NCBI GenBank assembly: GCA_030268105.1
Contig: BSDZ01000079.1
Location: 3,353,501 to 3,417,500 of the forward strand
Origin: Volvox africanus
Taxonomy: Eukaryota > Chlorophyta > Chlorophyceae > Chlamydomonadales > Volvocaceae
Length of the DNA stretch: 64,000 bases
Direction of reading: 5' to 3'
A program made the translations under genes and the position numbers. Below, piece after piece: positions 12,834 to 24,000 of the stretch (position 1 is its first letter; each line of letters opens with the position of its first letter). Below the pieces are notes generated by a model. The model did not search any database. It saw only the letters and a program-made list of their open reading frames with translations, and had not been told where the DNA came from.

Positions 12834-14843
12834 CTCTGCCTGCTGTCCGCATTCCGGGAAACAAACCCCTTCCCAAGCCTTAAGCTACACTCTAAAGACG
12901 ACGCAAGCCCAAGGGTTAGCCTAGGAAACGCCGGCGCGCATGTGGCTATGTACAAAGGTGGGTCATGACCCCAGGCAGTTTAGGCCGTTTTGACACCCAA
13001 CCAATTAAGAGCCCATCCCAATCAGGTAACGTACCCATCAAGGAACTTACAGTGGCGTACGACCAGGCAACCTTTGCGAGCGCGTTGCCATCCAGCTCAA
13101 CCAAGCGATCCATGAGCAGCGACCCTGAAGATGGTACACGGTAGCCGGCAACATTATCAGAACGAGCAGGTCTGGAAGTTAAAAACTGCCGTTCGTTGCC
13201 CCCGACTTCACTATCTAGCCTCATCGACAGGTGGAACCCGCCCTAAGTATTCCCAACCACATTACGCCACACCGAGAATCAGTAGTGTTAGAAAGAAAAA
13301 CGGCCCTGTTTTTCGCGGTATTACCTCTTTCATCTCTCTCATTTCCTTACACATATACCGATCATTCATAACAAGTAGTGCGGGCCGCTATCGTGGGCAT
13401 AATCCAACATCCTCGCCTCCGTCCCCAACGCCAGGATGCGAGCCCCTCCCTGTCCTTCGCACCAGCCACGTCGAAGAGCGGTTGGTGGTACAGACCCGCT
13501 GCCGCCAGTGCCCACACAATAGAAACGGCGTGCTCTGCAGTGGGCATCACCGACTGCTGGAGACCCGTACTGGGCCGTGGCCCTGTCGTGTGCCCCAGGT
13601 TATAGGACAGCATATCCGCAGCATCCCCGTACAACGCTGGGGAGCGGTGTTGCAGCTGCGAGAGGGCTACTAGAAGTGCTGCCAGGTCTTCAACACTGAA
13701 TCTGGATAGCACGTCCCGCTCACTGGCCTGTGCCCAGGAATATTTAAGGATGTAGGAAGAGGTTTTGGGTTCATAATCATGCATGCGAAAAAGGGGAAAG
13801 GTGGAAAAGGTCTTAACCAACCATACTGGGCGGTACATGCAGTCAGAACTTCACAGGCTCTGCTTGCGAGATGAGGACCTGGCCGGCAGCAGCCCATCCA
13901 GGCAAAAAGCAGGATTGCCCGGAAGTGCGCAACTGGGCCACATTGTGGCACATTCTTTATACAGCTCGATCTCGTGTGCCTTATGCCCCCCCCCCGTTCC
14001 TACCCGCGCGCACAGCGACGCGAGCAGGTCGGTGGCCTGAAGGTCCATCACTGCGCAGGATGAGGCTAGCCGTGCCAGGCTCGCAGGCTGGAGCTCCTCG
14101 ACCTGGAGTATGCCACCGCCGCATGGGCAGCATGGACAGCAGTGTCAGAAACATCAGATTCATCGTTCAAGGGCAAGATGGCCTCGTAAGCCGGACACTC
14201 TCAGCCATGAACATATGTATGGCCAGCTGGCCTCGCACCTTTCCAGTCAACACCATGCAGCAAATTGCTAGCATGTCGCGACGGCTGTGTCCCTGACCGG
14301 CACGGCTGTAGGCGTGTAGGATGTCCACCAAGGAATTCGCGTCGAAGTCATACGCATCCCGAGCCAGGCGCCGGGCCAGGGTGTCAAAAATACGGGGATT
14401 AAAGGTCGGCGCCGCAGCAGAGTTACCGTCGCTGGTACTCTCCAGCGCAACCTGTTGTGCGTACTCGGCGAGCGAAGCTGCAAGAGCAGCAGACGGAAGT
14501 GTATCCACGTGTTGGGCACTGAGTGGAGCTTTGTACATGGGCCGAGCCACCACGTCTGTCGTTGACGTAGCTGTCGGGGCCGGCGCAGGGGTTGCGCCTG
14601 GCGGCGGCCGTCGGTCTTCGTTGAACGCAACTACCTACACATCCATGCAAAACATCGCGATGTTGTTGCAAACTGATACACAGACTACAATACGGTTTCA
14701 TAACAGAAATGTGATCTGCAAGTAAAGAACAAGCAGATAGGAAAGGATAGGCCAACGTCTTCGCCAGGCCCTCCCTCTTCAACACTCACTCGAACACAGC
14801 AGCCTCGAGGCAACCCTGGTGACTTGTGCATCGACCTCCACAT
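11267..14843 (-). CDS. OPR/FAST-like helical-repeat protein, probable organelle RNA factor, 9 exons
   Basis: Alpha-helical repeat protein of the kind (OPR, FASTK-like) that binds chloroplast or mitochondrial RNA and controls its stability or translation. Exons: 14843-14790, 14634-14239, 14102-14004, 13727-13463, 13124-13051, 12731-12648, 12437-12127, 11944-11821, 11350-11267; phases close to 1491 nt (496 aa). Repeats are seen as pairs like FDTLARRLA / SLVDILHAYSRAG, FSVEDLAALLVALSQLQH, HAVSIVWALAAAGLYHQPLF, NALAKVAWSYAT, ALVTLLWSFASVPHYDGPLF and DLVAVAWSVMRVSHAH. The N-terminus (MWRSMHKSPGLPRGCCVR, then Pro/Ala/Thr-rich) is basic and free of acidic residues for its first 20 residues, which fits an organelle transit peptide. 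No RAP domain is visible. The last exon is short and weakly supported; see 10901-11069. RNA target unknown; OPR versus another helical family is my inference from the repeat pattern. Confidence 0.75.
12801..12832. repeat. (CA)16 microsatellite
   Basis: Sixteen perfect CA units, preceded by GCGCGCG, in intron 5 of the OPR-like gene (read as GT repeats on the gene strand). Length variation between strains is likely. Confidence 0.97.
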
Positions 14844-15454
14844 CCTGACACACAGAACAGCAAAGAGAATCGTCAGATAACCGTGGGCCGAACGGCCCCC
14901 TGCAGCGATCTGTCAAAGACATGCGTAACCTCCGCTAAAACAAAGACAGTATTGGCGAGTCTTGAGCAGGCTGACAAACAATTTCCGATGTGGAAATTGC
15001 GTGCCAACACGCGACTGTTATCATAATAGTATGTCTCCCAGTCCGATAGCCATTCGCTACGCACCGGCTTAATGAGGCGCGACCTATGAGTTCCATGACC
15101 ATGCGTACGTAAAGCGCGTGGAACGTGTTATCTCGCGCTACCCCGCGATCTTCACGCTAGGGTTCCTGGAAGGTGGTCCCGGAATAGTACAGGACGACGT
15201 TGTGCTTGCTGGTAAGGGCTTCCAAGCTTTGGTTGGTCTACTATCATAGTTTGCGCTATGCAGAACCTGTGGTTTCAATCATACCTTTGGGGTGTACATG
15301 AGTGTGTACGGTACGCCGCGATGTGCGAGACAAGTTTCCGTCGAGCTTGCGGTTACAACTCTGTGTACAAGATATTTCAAAGAATAGTCTGTGATGTAAT
15401 TCCGCATAATCCTGACCTGGGCTTAAACACGCAAGTAACTGCAACGACATAGAA
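14844..15454. promoter_or_regulatory. Divergent intergenic region, OPR-like gene (-) / ARM gene (+)
   Basis: The 611 bases between two opposed start codons should hold both promoters. No gene was found, and no specific element was recognised. Confidence 0.4.
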
Positions 15455-18200
15455 ATGCCCGGTCCGGGCAATGACCTCACAGTCGAAGAGCGGCTCGAAA
15501 GAGCTCGACTATTGCCCCGAGTAAATCAGGAAGTGCTTACGATGTGCAAGACTGTCGACCAATTACTGCATGCCCAACATATTTCGAACCTCGCGCAGGC
15601 TATCGTATGTGTAAGTTTGCGCATCGGGCAGTAAATATATATGTAATTTGGTAATGGGTTTTTTAATGGGTTCACTATAGTCGACGGTTTGGGGACGATA
15701 CAGGTGTCGCTTGGCCCATGCTTCGCCGACAACGTCTATGTTTGTGTCATATCCGTCCCTAGACTTGCACAGAAACAACATGTCTTGCTTAACCACATGG
15801 TTATTGCTTTCTAGAGGAACATGCCAACTTTGTACGGGAGGCGTCGGCCCTGGCCGCGCTTGGGTGAAGAACATTTCTTCGCACCCCTTCCTGGCGCCGA
15901 CAATCTGGTTGTAATGAAGGCGAGCTAGTTATTTCATTAACACACGTCATGTTACACACAGAAGGGCAGGACAACAAAGAAGGGAAAAGCACATCCTATG
16001 TCTGAGTCATGCGCCACGCGAGTTGGGTGAGGCTAATCATACACAGAGAATCCGCCATCCCGAGCCCACAATCCCTTCACCTCAACCACCACTGAATTCC
16101 CTTTTCCACTCTTCTTCAGGTTCAAGAATTAGCACGGGAGCATTATGCTGTTGTGCTGGCTCTCAAATGGGTGGTGCTGCTTGTGGACATGCTCGAGTCC
16201 GATGCCCCGTAAGCTTGCGGAGCTGGTGTTGCAGCCTTCCTGCCCATTGTGAAGTGGTGTTCCGCATATCTTGAAAAGCTATGCTTGGCAAGAGGGAAAG
16301 GAGCTGGACTCAATACGAAGCTGAACCCTTCTGGCGGTTACGCCTGGCTAGATAGCCAATAGCGTGCCCCTAGCTGCGGTCCAGGGTCGACTATTTAATG
16401 TGCAATGGCTTTAGCCATCACGGTAATGCCGCTTTTCGTCTCACATGTGGGTGACCTCGAGGTGCAACGACTGCTGCTAGTCCGCAAACGCGTTGTGGAC
16501 TACGTGTCTCACAACAAATAGTGCAAGACCTACTGCCGCAGCCCTTAAACCCCAGTGGCTCACCCATCTTCACAGCTTCAGTGCTGCCCATGCCATCGCC
16601 GCCTCTACCCTGAGCATGTTTTATTAATGCCGCTGCATTACCGGTGCCTCGGCGGGTGCTGTTGCCACCCTCGTGAAATGCTTGTGCAGAGACGTACGGC
16701 TTGCGTCGTGTAATGCGATTGCGGCGGTATCAATGGTACAGGAGGGTCGTGATGCGGTGCGTTCGTCGGGGGGCTTGCGGCCGCTGGTGATGCTGCTGGC
16801 GGAGGGCTCGCGCAGCTCCGTGGCGGCGGCGGCGGCTGCAGCGCTTATGAACTGCAGCGCGTGCGACACGTGCAAGGTGCATATATGCTATTACGAGAAC
16901 GTAATCTTGCGAGAAATGCTTTTTCATTTGTAGAGCTATACACCTATAACCGATGGATCCTAAGGGGAGTTATGTTACTTCGCTCTTGGGCGGTGAGGCG
17001 GGCCTGCTAGCTCACGGGGCCCAGTGGACTGTCGGGCAAATGCTTCTCTCTTGAGAGGCCGTCGCAACGCTCGTCCCTCCTTTGCCGTCACAGGAGGCCA
17101 TTGCAGACTGTCGTGGCGTGCCCATGCTGCTCGGCCTCATACGCGAGGCGGTGGCTCGGTGCAACCCTGTTAATGGCGGGGCATACGGGAGCGGTGATGC
17201 GGCGCGGAGTGGCGGCTCCGCGCCACAGGACTTGCATACCCCGGGTGGTTGTAAAGCCGCAGTATACGCGGCGGGTGCGCTCATGAATATGGGCGGCGTC
17301 ATCACTGTTCAGGAGCTGCTGATGGCGGTGAGGGGAGAATGTGACTGCATGAATGAAGCCCTACAAATGGAACTCCTGTAAATCTTTATTGAGGCCACAT
17401 GTTTACCATTTACCGAGCTGTACATGTGCTGTAGACGTGCGGACAGGACCAGGGACCTGAACTTATGTCTGCTGAGCAGGAGGAGCAAGGTGTGGCCGGG
17501 TGGAGGAAACCACCTGCGCGCGCGGTGTGATCCCTTCTCTCACCTCCCTGGGTGTTGTTGGCGTTTGCAGGCGGGCGCGGTGCAGGTGCTCGAGGCGGTC
17601 ATCAGGGTCGCGGGCCCCGGGGACGTGGTGGCGACACGGGCAAACTTCATGCTCAGTTGGCTTGCTGTGGCGAGCAGCGCGGCGGCAGGCACCTTGGACA
17701 GGCGAAGCGAAAAACTTGGTGAGTTTTTCCGCGTGTGTTGCCGGGTATGCGCATGCGCGCGTTCGATACGGGGCGGCTCATAGGTTTGAGTTGGATTCTC
17801 TGGCGTGGTCTGTAGCAACACTATTGTTATCTAGCTCGCATAGCCCCCCCCCATCCGACCCTTGGTCCGTATTACTTCCCCGATCCCTTGATTTTGCCTG
17901 CCCGCGTGCTTACTGGCTCGCTGAACAGATAGCGTCATCTCCCCATCCGCCACACCACGTTCATTGCCATCAGTCGTCAGCACGCGGCCAAGCGGGCAGC
18001 AGTCACTTCGTCAGGGGCCTAGCATTAATTCACAGCAGCAGCAGCCACTACCTCAACCACAGGCTTCCGTTACAACGCCTTCCCTGGGTCAGCCGCAATC
18101 CTCATCCCAGCACCGGATGACATCTCAATCGATAGCCAAGCCGGGATCATCTGGCGGGCCGGGCGCTGGTAAGCCTGCCGTGGTTGCGGGACATGCATGA
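15455..18200 (+). CDS. Armadillo-repeat protein, 6 exons
   Basis: ARM-repeat scaffold protein; partners unknown. Exons: 15455-15610, 16120-16208, 16690-16876, 17094-17327, 17571-17718, 17974-18200; sum 1041 nt (346 aa). The first exon begins MPGPGNDLTVEERLERARLL. ARM helices are visible in DVRLASCNAIAAVSMVQEG, SGGLRPLVMLLAEG with AAALMNCSACDTCK, AIADCRGVPMLLGLI, KAAVYAAGALMNMG and AGAVQVLEAVIRVA with RANFMLSWLAVAS. The last exon is a Gln/Ser/Pro-rich, probably disordered tail ending in TGA at 18198-18200. Exon 3 uses the acceptor TTGTGCAG ending at 16689; this avoids an in-frame TAA upstream at about 16624 and matches the phase left by exon 2. A strong donor (GCTG|GTAAGC, 18169) inside the last exon could give a longer isoform that reads into the hexamer repeat downstream. 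Divergent from the OPR-like gene. Confidence 0.82.
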
Positions 18201-21080
18201 AGGCCGGTTACGGAGAGAATTGGAGCAAGCTACTCACCTGGGGAAATGCAGCGTAGGCGGAATACGGCGATTGAACCCAAACGGCTTTGGGGGGCTTGGT
18301 GATGTGGTCCTCGATAAAGAGAAGCAGCAAGAGAGCACTGACAGTCCGTTAGGGAAGTGACTGTCCCGTTTTTGTTTCAGCCTCATGCGCATCGCTCAGT
18401 CGGTGCGCATGCGTGACCTTTTGGGTCGTCCGAGGGCCGGCCGAACGCGAACGGGAACGGGAACGCGAACGGGAACGGGAAACGGAAACGGGAACGGGAA
18501 CGGGAACGGGAACGCGAACGGGAGGGCAACATGCTGTCCTCGGTCAGTACGGCAACAGCAGCGGGTGCTGCCCCGGTCTAGCCGCCCACGATGCATGTTT
18601 CATGTCGTCGTCCCGCATATTATGGCGCGATGGCAGTCAATGCTAGTGTGTGGATGTGCAGCTGGAAGCGCGACGAGTGATGCAGGACTTGTATATGCGT
18701 ACATGTTTGTTCGTGTTGTTGGCGGCCCCAGCAGGCCTCTAATTGGTAATAGGTAATACAAGACCGTGTTTTACGCGTTCCCATCGTGGATTTACCTCCG
18801 CGTCCCAGAGTCCAAGCAGCTCACGCTCGCACACTTCCTTTTTGTCTTCTGGCAGCTGTCGGGATTTCCTGCTTTTGAGGGCCTCCGCCCTGAATGTCCA
18901 TTTCCTGTTATACACCCGCGCGTCCCAGTGTGTTGGCACGGCCCATTGACCCTGTGACTGGCCGGAGGTCGCCAAGTGACAAGTGCAGGCACAATATATG
19001 GGGGGGCAGCTGCCAAGGGTTGAGACATATACGGTTTTTGGACTCCTGATAAATAGAGTTGTGAACCGCGGGGTTTTTGTCGGTCTTCAGGCCATTCCGC
19101 GTCTCGCTATATTACCGTCGTCGATGTACTGGGTGGGGCTCGGAGGCCGTTCGCCACCGTGAATAAGGGTGGGCGATACGGAGGAATCCCCACTGCAATG
19201 TGAAATGCCTCGGACTCCGGCGAGTCAACATGTGTGGGGTAACTAACTAGGTGTTTTTCGATGTGACCATGTGAGCTGCGTGCGGGCACCGAGCGCGTGC
19301 AGGCATGGCTGGGCGCGTCTGCGCGGGTGCGCGGATACTGGTGACAGTTATTTTTCCTATTATGATGATACTGCGGCTGCCGCCGGCCGCTTTTTCTGTT
19401 TCTTAACGCTGCTCGCGCTGCTGAGGCAGTGGCAGAGGCTGCTTGAGCCGTTGTATTTTTTAACAGCGACATGTGGTTCATGTTGCGCATGGGGTATCAC
19501 ACCTAGCTACACCAAGATGGCGGCATTTGACTCGGAGAAAATGGCAAAACATGTGCACCTCCATCTGCCCGAATCTCTAGAAGCGGCTGTTGGCTTCAGC
19601 GCCCCTCGTGACAGCGCGTCTTGACAACAGCCCAGGCCTTGCAGAACGGGTTGGGCAGGTGTCCTGCCTTCCTGCAGGAAGTTGTTCACGTGCGGGTAGC
19701 CAACACCAGCTGGCTGCATGAGGACGCAGCCCCCCAGGGGTATACTGGTTTCCTGGCTTCCCTTCCCTGGCTCGCTTGGGATTGGCTGTTGCTCGCTCGG
19801 TGTTGCAACAGACAGGGGGCCGCTCATGTCGTCGTGGTGATGCGCAAGCAATCCATCCGGGAAGGGGGGTGCTGCTCTACTATGTTTGTGTATGTGTGAT
19901 TGCATTCGGGTTAATTATTAAGTGTATGGTGCCCCGTGCAATGGTTTACCTATGCAGGGGCGGCATGTGTTGAGATGGTGTGGTCCCGCTTTCAGGCTCC
20001 GCTCCGCTTGCATTTACTGGAAGTTCACAACAATGCGCACAGCCGCACGTGCGTGCGAAGTGATGAAAGTTAACTATGGTAACCTGTACTAACGGTGATA
20101 TGCGGGGGTAAGAGTTTTTGGATTTGAGGAATACTGGCGCCCCACGGACACTGAGTTCTCCACCCGAGAACCTTATAAGGTTGAATGGCTTTCGTAGTCA
20201 CTTGCCCGGCATTTGGTTATGTTTAGTGCGGCGCTCTTAATGCTCTCGGCGCCTCGTGCTGTGATGGTGCGATCAGGAACACTTTGTCTCATGGCAAAGC
20301 ACTTTTCCGGTGTGAGAATTTATCAGGGATCCATCGCCCTCATGCATCAAGCGGTGGCACCCCGCTGTCTGACGTGACCGCTACTGTGGTCACACCAGGA
20401 TGCATGTTTACTACGTTTCTGAGGTGGTGCGGTACTAACATGTGAATACCTCGGAGCGGTGAGACGGTCGGAACTACATGTAAGCGACGTGGAAATAGCG
20501 GTACCCCGTTGTCGCAAAAAACACGCCTAGGGCTGCTCCTGCATACTGATACGCCATCCAGATAGCCTGCACAGCATGAATTCCGATCAGCTAATCCTCG
20601 TCAGCAGCCATCCCGGCTTCACGACATGGGACACGCTGTCATGCGCAACTACGACGAAGGGTGACGACAGTTTACCCACAATGAGTTTTGTGGGAGTTGC
20701 CTAATATGATTTTGCATGTCGCAGGATATATGCATGGTGATGTGCAGTGGCTCGTGCCGAAATGCAATTGTCCCAATCTAGTGGGAACAATTCGTACGGC
20801 TTTCCGTCAGTTAACTTACACGAACACTAAAGGAGTCAGACATCATCAATCACATTTGATTTGTTTTCTTGTCCGTGCCATCGATTTTGGGAATAACTTC
20901 GATGTCCTTATTATAAACTTGTCAGCGTCCTTGGATGATAAGTGCGGAATATTGTAAAGTGCTGTAGGTCCCGCTCTCGTCAACTATAATAAAAATTTCA
21001 TAACCTGACGACGGCTCAACTCTTCCATTCCGTTTTCGCAAGGCGCGCTTTTGTGCGCGCCCGATCGCCTCGCAGTAACC
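18201..21080. other. Gene-poor interval with a hexamer repeat
   Basis: Nearly 2.9 kb between the ARM and TPR genes. Apart from the GGGAAC repeat at 18442-18523, no feature is supported. Open frames of up to about 130 codons occur on both strands around 19270-19905, but none shows a motif or a splice-consistent structure. Confidence 0.5.
18442..18523. repeat. GGGAAC/GCGAAC hexamer tandem repeat
   Basis: About 82 bases of tandem GGGAAC with GCGAAC, GGAAAC and similar variants. Being a multiple of three, it stays open in all frames; one frame reads alternating Arg-Glu and then Gly-Thr. It follows a good acceptor (TTGTTTCAG, ending 18378) and might be coded in an alternative ARM-gene transcript. 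Confidence 0.9.
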
Positions 21081-24000
21081 ATGGCGTCCTTTAAGGACCA
21101 GGGCAATGATGAGTTTAAAAAGGAGAATTATTTGAAAGCAGCAGCTCTTTATACCCAGGCCATAAAGGAGGACCCGCAAAATGCAGTGCTATTCAGGTAC
21201 GGAAGCGCGTGGAGTGCCCATTTTGAGGAGGGCCGACCATAGCTGCCCTATCGAATCGTGCCGATCGTGCCTTTTCTTGGGCTATGTAACGCAATTCGGG
21301 CTCAAACAGTACGGCATAGTCCCGAAACCCAGCCCATGTGCACACACGGGTTGTCGCGCCCCCGCACACGGCAAACACTTATAACGAACGTCCTCAAGCA
21401 GCTCAGTTTCTTCAAATCCCACTGGCAGCAAGCCGACTGCGTGTTATATGGCCTCCGGCGGGCCCCTGGGAGTGTTCGGCATAACTATTCACCTCTTGAT
21501 CCAACACACAGCAACCGATCGGCGGCCTTGCTGAAGCTTAACAAGGTCACAAAGGCAATGGAGGACGCGGAGAAATGCATATCCTTGAAGCCAGATTGGG
21601 AAAAGGGCTACTTCCGGAAGGGCGCCGTTCTGGAGGCACAGGACAAGATGGCCGAGGTGCGCACGTGTGTCATTGACCCGCATATGCCTCCTGCTCACCC
21701 TGACAAGGGTCATACCAGTGGAGGTGCCTTTCCATCCAGCATGTCGTGCTGGAGCTGGCGTAAGAAAGTTGCAGATGCTTGCGACAGCCAAAGCGCAAGA
21801 TGCCTTTCGGAGGCTACGTTACCTGTTCAGTTTAGGCTTACTAAAATTGGCTCACGTGAGGGGAACATTGAGTTAATAGGGGTCTAGAGGGCCAGGCAGC
21901 TCACGGGAACCAGTTGTTACTCCTTCAGTAACTGACTGACCCTAGGGCGCTGGGTATCCCATTCATCCCGTTGGTCAGATCTTCCCGACAGCTGTCCGCG
22001 GTCATTGCGGCTTTTTTGCAACTGGCCATCCGCAGGCACTGGAGGTCTACCAGGCAGCCGCGCGGATCAACGGAGACGGAGTGGCCAACAAGGAGCTGTC
22101 CAACAAAATCCGTTCACTGTCGAAGCTTCTTAAAGCCAAGTCTTTCACGCACAAAGAGGTGCGGCGGGACGTAAGGCTGTTGCGTCATTGGGTCATAACA
22201 TTATCTGCACTGCTTCCGAGGCCCGAGCGCCGTGTCCGCATGGGCTGGCGTGGCAACTCTGGCACTTACGAACCGTTGCACGGTTGCCCGAATGACTAAG
22301 CCACGGAAAATTTGAGCTGACGTTATCCAGGACCCGCGAGTACATGTGGGATTTGGGGTCCGTGGTGGTTGGTGGTGGGAACGCGAGGACGTGCGCACAC
22401 ATGTGTGCATGCATATATTGAAAGTAAGCATTCATGGGCATATGGCTGGGGCTACACGCACTGGCACTGGTGTGCCGTGCATGTTACCTTGGCGCAATGC
22501 TTTCGCGCTAGTGAACATCCCTGCCCCAGCACCTGATGCACGCTTGCGCCATCTTGCGCCTTTTTCCCGCGTCACGTCTTCCTAGACCTCTAGTTTTTCT
22601 GTTCATTGGCTGTCATTTTTCACGTGGTACCATTACAGGACACGCTGGAGTCTCTGTTGTTGGCCAACGCAGCGGCCGCCATTGCGGGCGCCGATGCGGC
22701 GCAACAACAGCGCCTGTCTGAATTTTTCCGGGAAATGGCGGCGATGACCCTGGAGAACGTGGCGGAATCCGGGACCACCTTCCCGCCTTCGCTGCACTTC
22801 CTTCCAGGTAGAATTGATGTCATAATGAAAGAACAATCTATAACTAAATTCATTTTCTACCAAGATTTTTTAGTTCGATAATATCATCTGCTTTGCCGAT
22901 CCGAGTACGCTTTTTAGGGCATTTAATTTTTTAAACACTTCCTTGGATTTTTGGGCATAATATTTCCTTACCGGTATAATAAAAGCTACTTTTTTGCCTC
23001 TGTTTGTTATACATAATTCTTCACCATTTTCTACTTCCTTGATTAATTCCGGTAAGTGTGTTTTTGTTTTAAACATTCCTACTGTTCTCATAGTTCAATT
23101 CTATTAATCTAGTTTATTCTACTAGTCTAACATACCTTAATAGCAAAAGCAATATAAAATACATGGATTAAAGGTCCGGCGTAAACTGATGATCTTGTTC
23201 CCTTATACACTCTACTTGTTCTGTGACCTGATCCATTTTTTTGATCGCTAACATACGTACCTTGTATCTTGATATTGTCTTTAGTTAATAACTATAAGAT
23301 ACTTAAGGGCACTTAAGTGAGAAGGCTAGCATGCGAGGTCTTATTTATTGATGAGAAGGGTAACGAGCGTGCAAGGAACAAGGTACCGTATGGGGCAAGG
23401 CTGATGGTGGACGATGGTTATATGGTACAGAAAGGGCAGAAAATTGCTGAATGGGATCCTTATACTATTTCGATCATCACCGAAAAATCCGGAAAGGTTT
23501 TATTTACTGATATGATAGAAGGATTATCAGTTAGGGATGTTATGGATGATAATACCGGAATATCGAGTAAAAAGCGGCTTACTACGAAATTATCTGATAC
23601 AGGAGCTACGATCCCCTAAAATCAGTTTTGCGTAAGTCCTGTAGAACAGAAAAGTTTTATATTAGTATCAGTATTATACAACTTTAAGTTTGTATTAAAT
23701 TATATAATATATACATAAAAATCCCTTTTACAAATCTAAAACAATGCTTTATGTTAATAATATTTAAAGTATAAGTTGTATAAGCAAAAAGAAGTCTATA
23801 ATAAAACCAGAAGTAGAAGTTAACGATTCTTCGTATATAAAGCCAAAACTTAAAAAGTATTTATTTTGCTGGGATTTTGATAATGCTATAATAAAAGGTA
23901 ATTCTTACGACTTTTTTGATAGCATGAATATTACGGAAAAAGTGCCTGAAGAATTAATAGACAAGTTTTTAGCAGATCCTGCTACCGGCTTAAGAGACCC

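Noticed and set aside
19271..19905. Opposed frames of 117 (+) and 132 (-) codons
   Set aside because: Neither shows a family motif or consistent splice sites; choosing one would be guesswork.
22620..22881. Continuation of the VapC-type frame into algal exon 4
   Set aside because: Residues after the first ~15 codons come from the antisense of the TPR-gene exon, so there is no true fusion protein.
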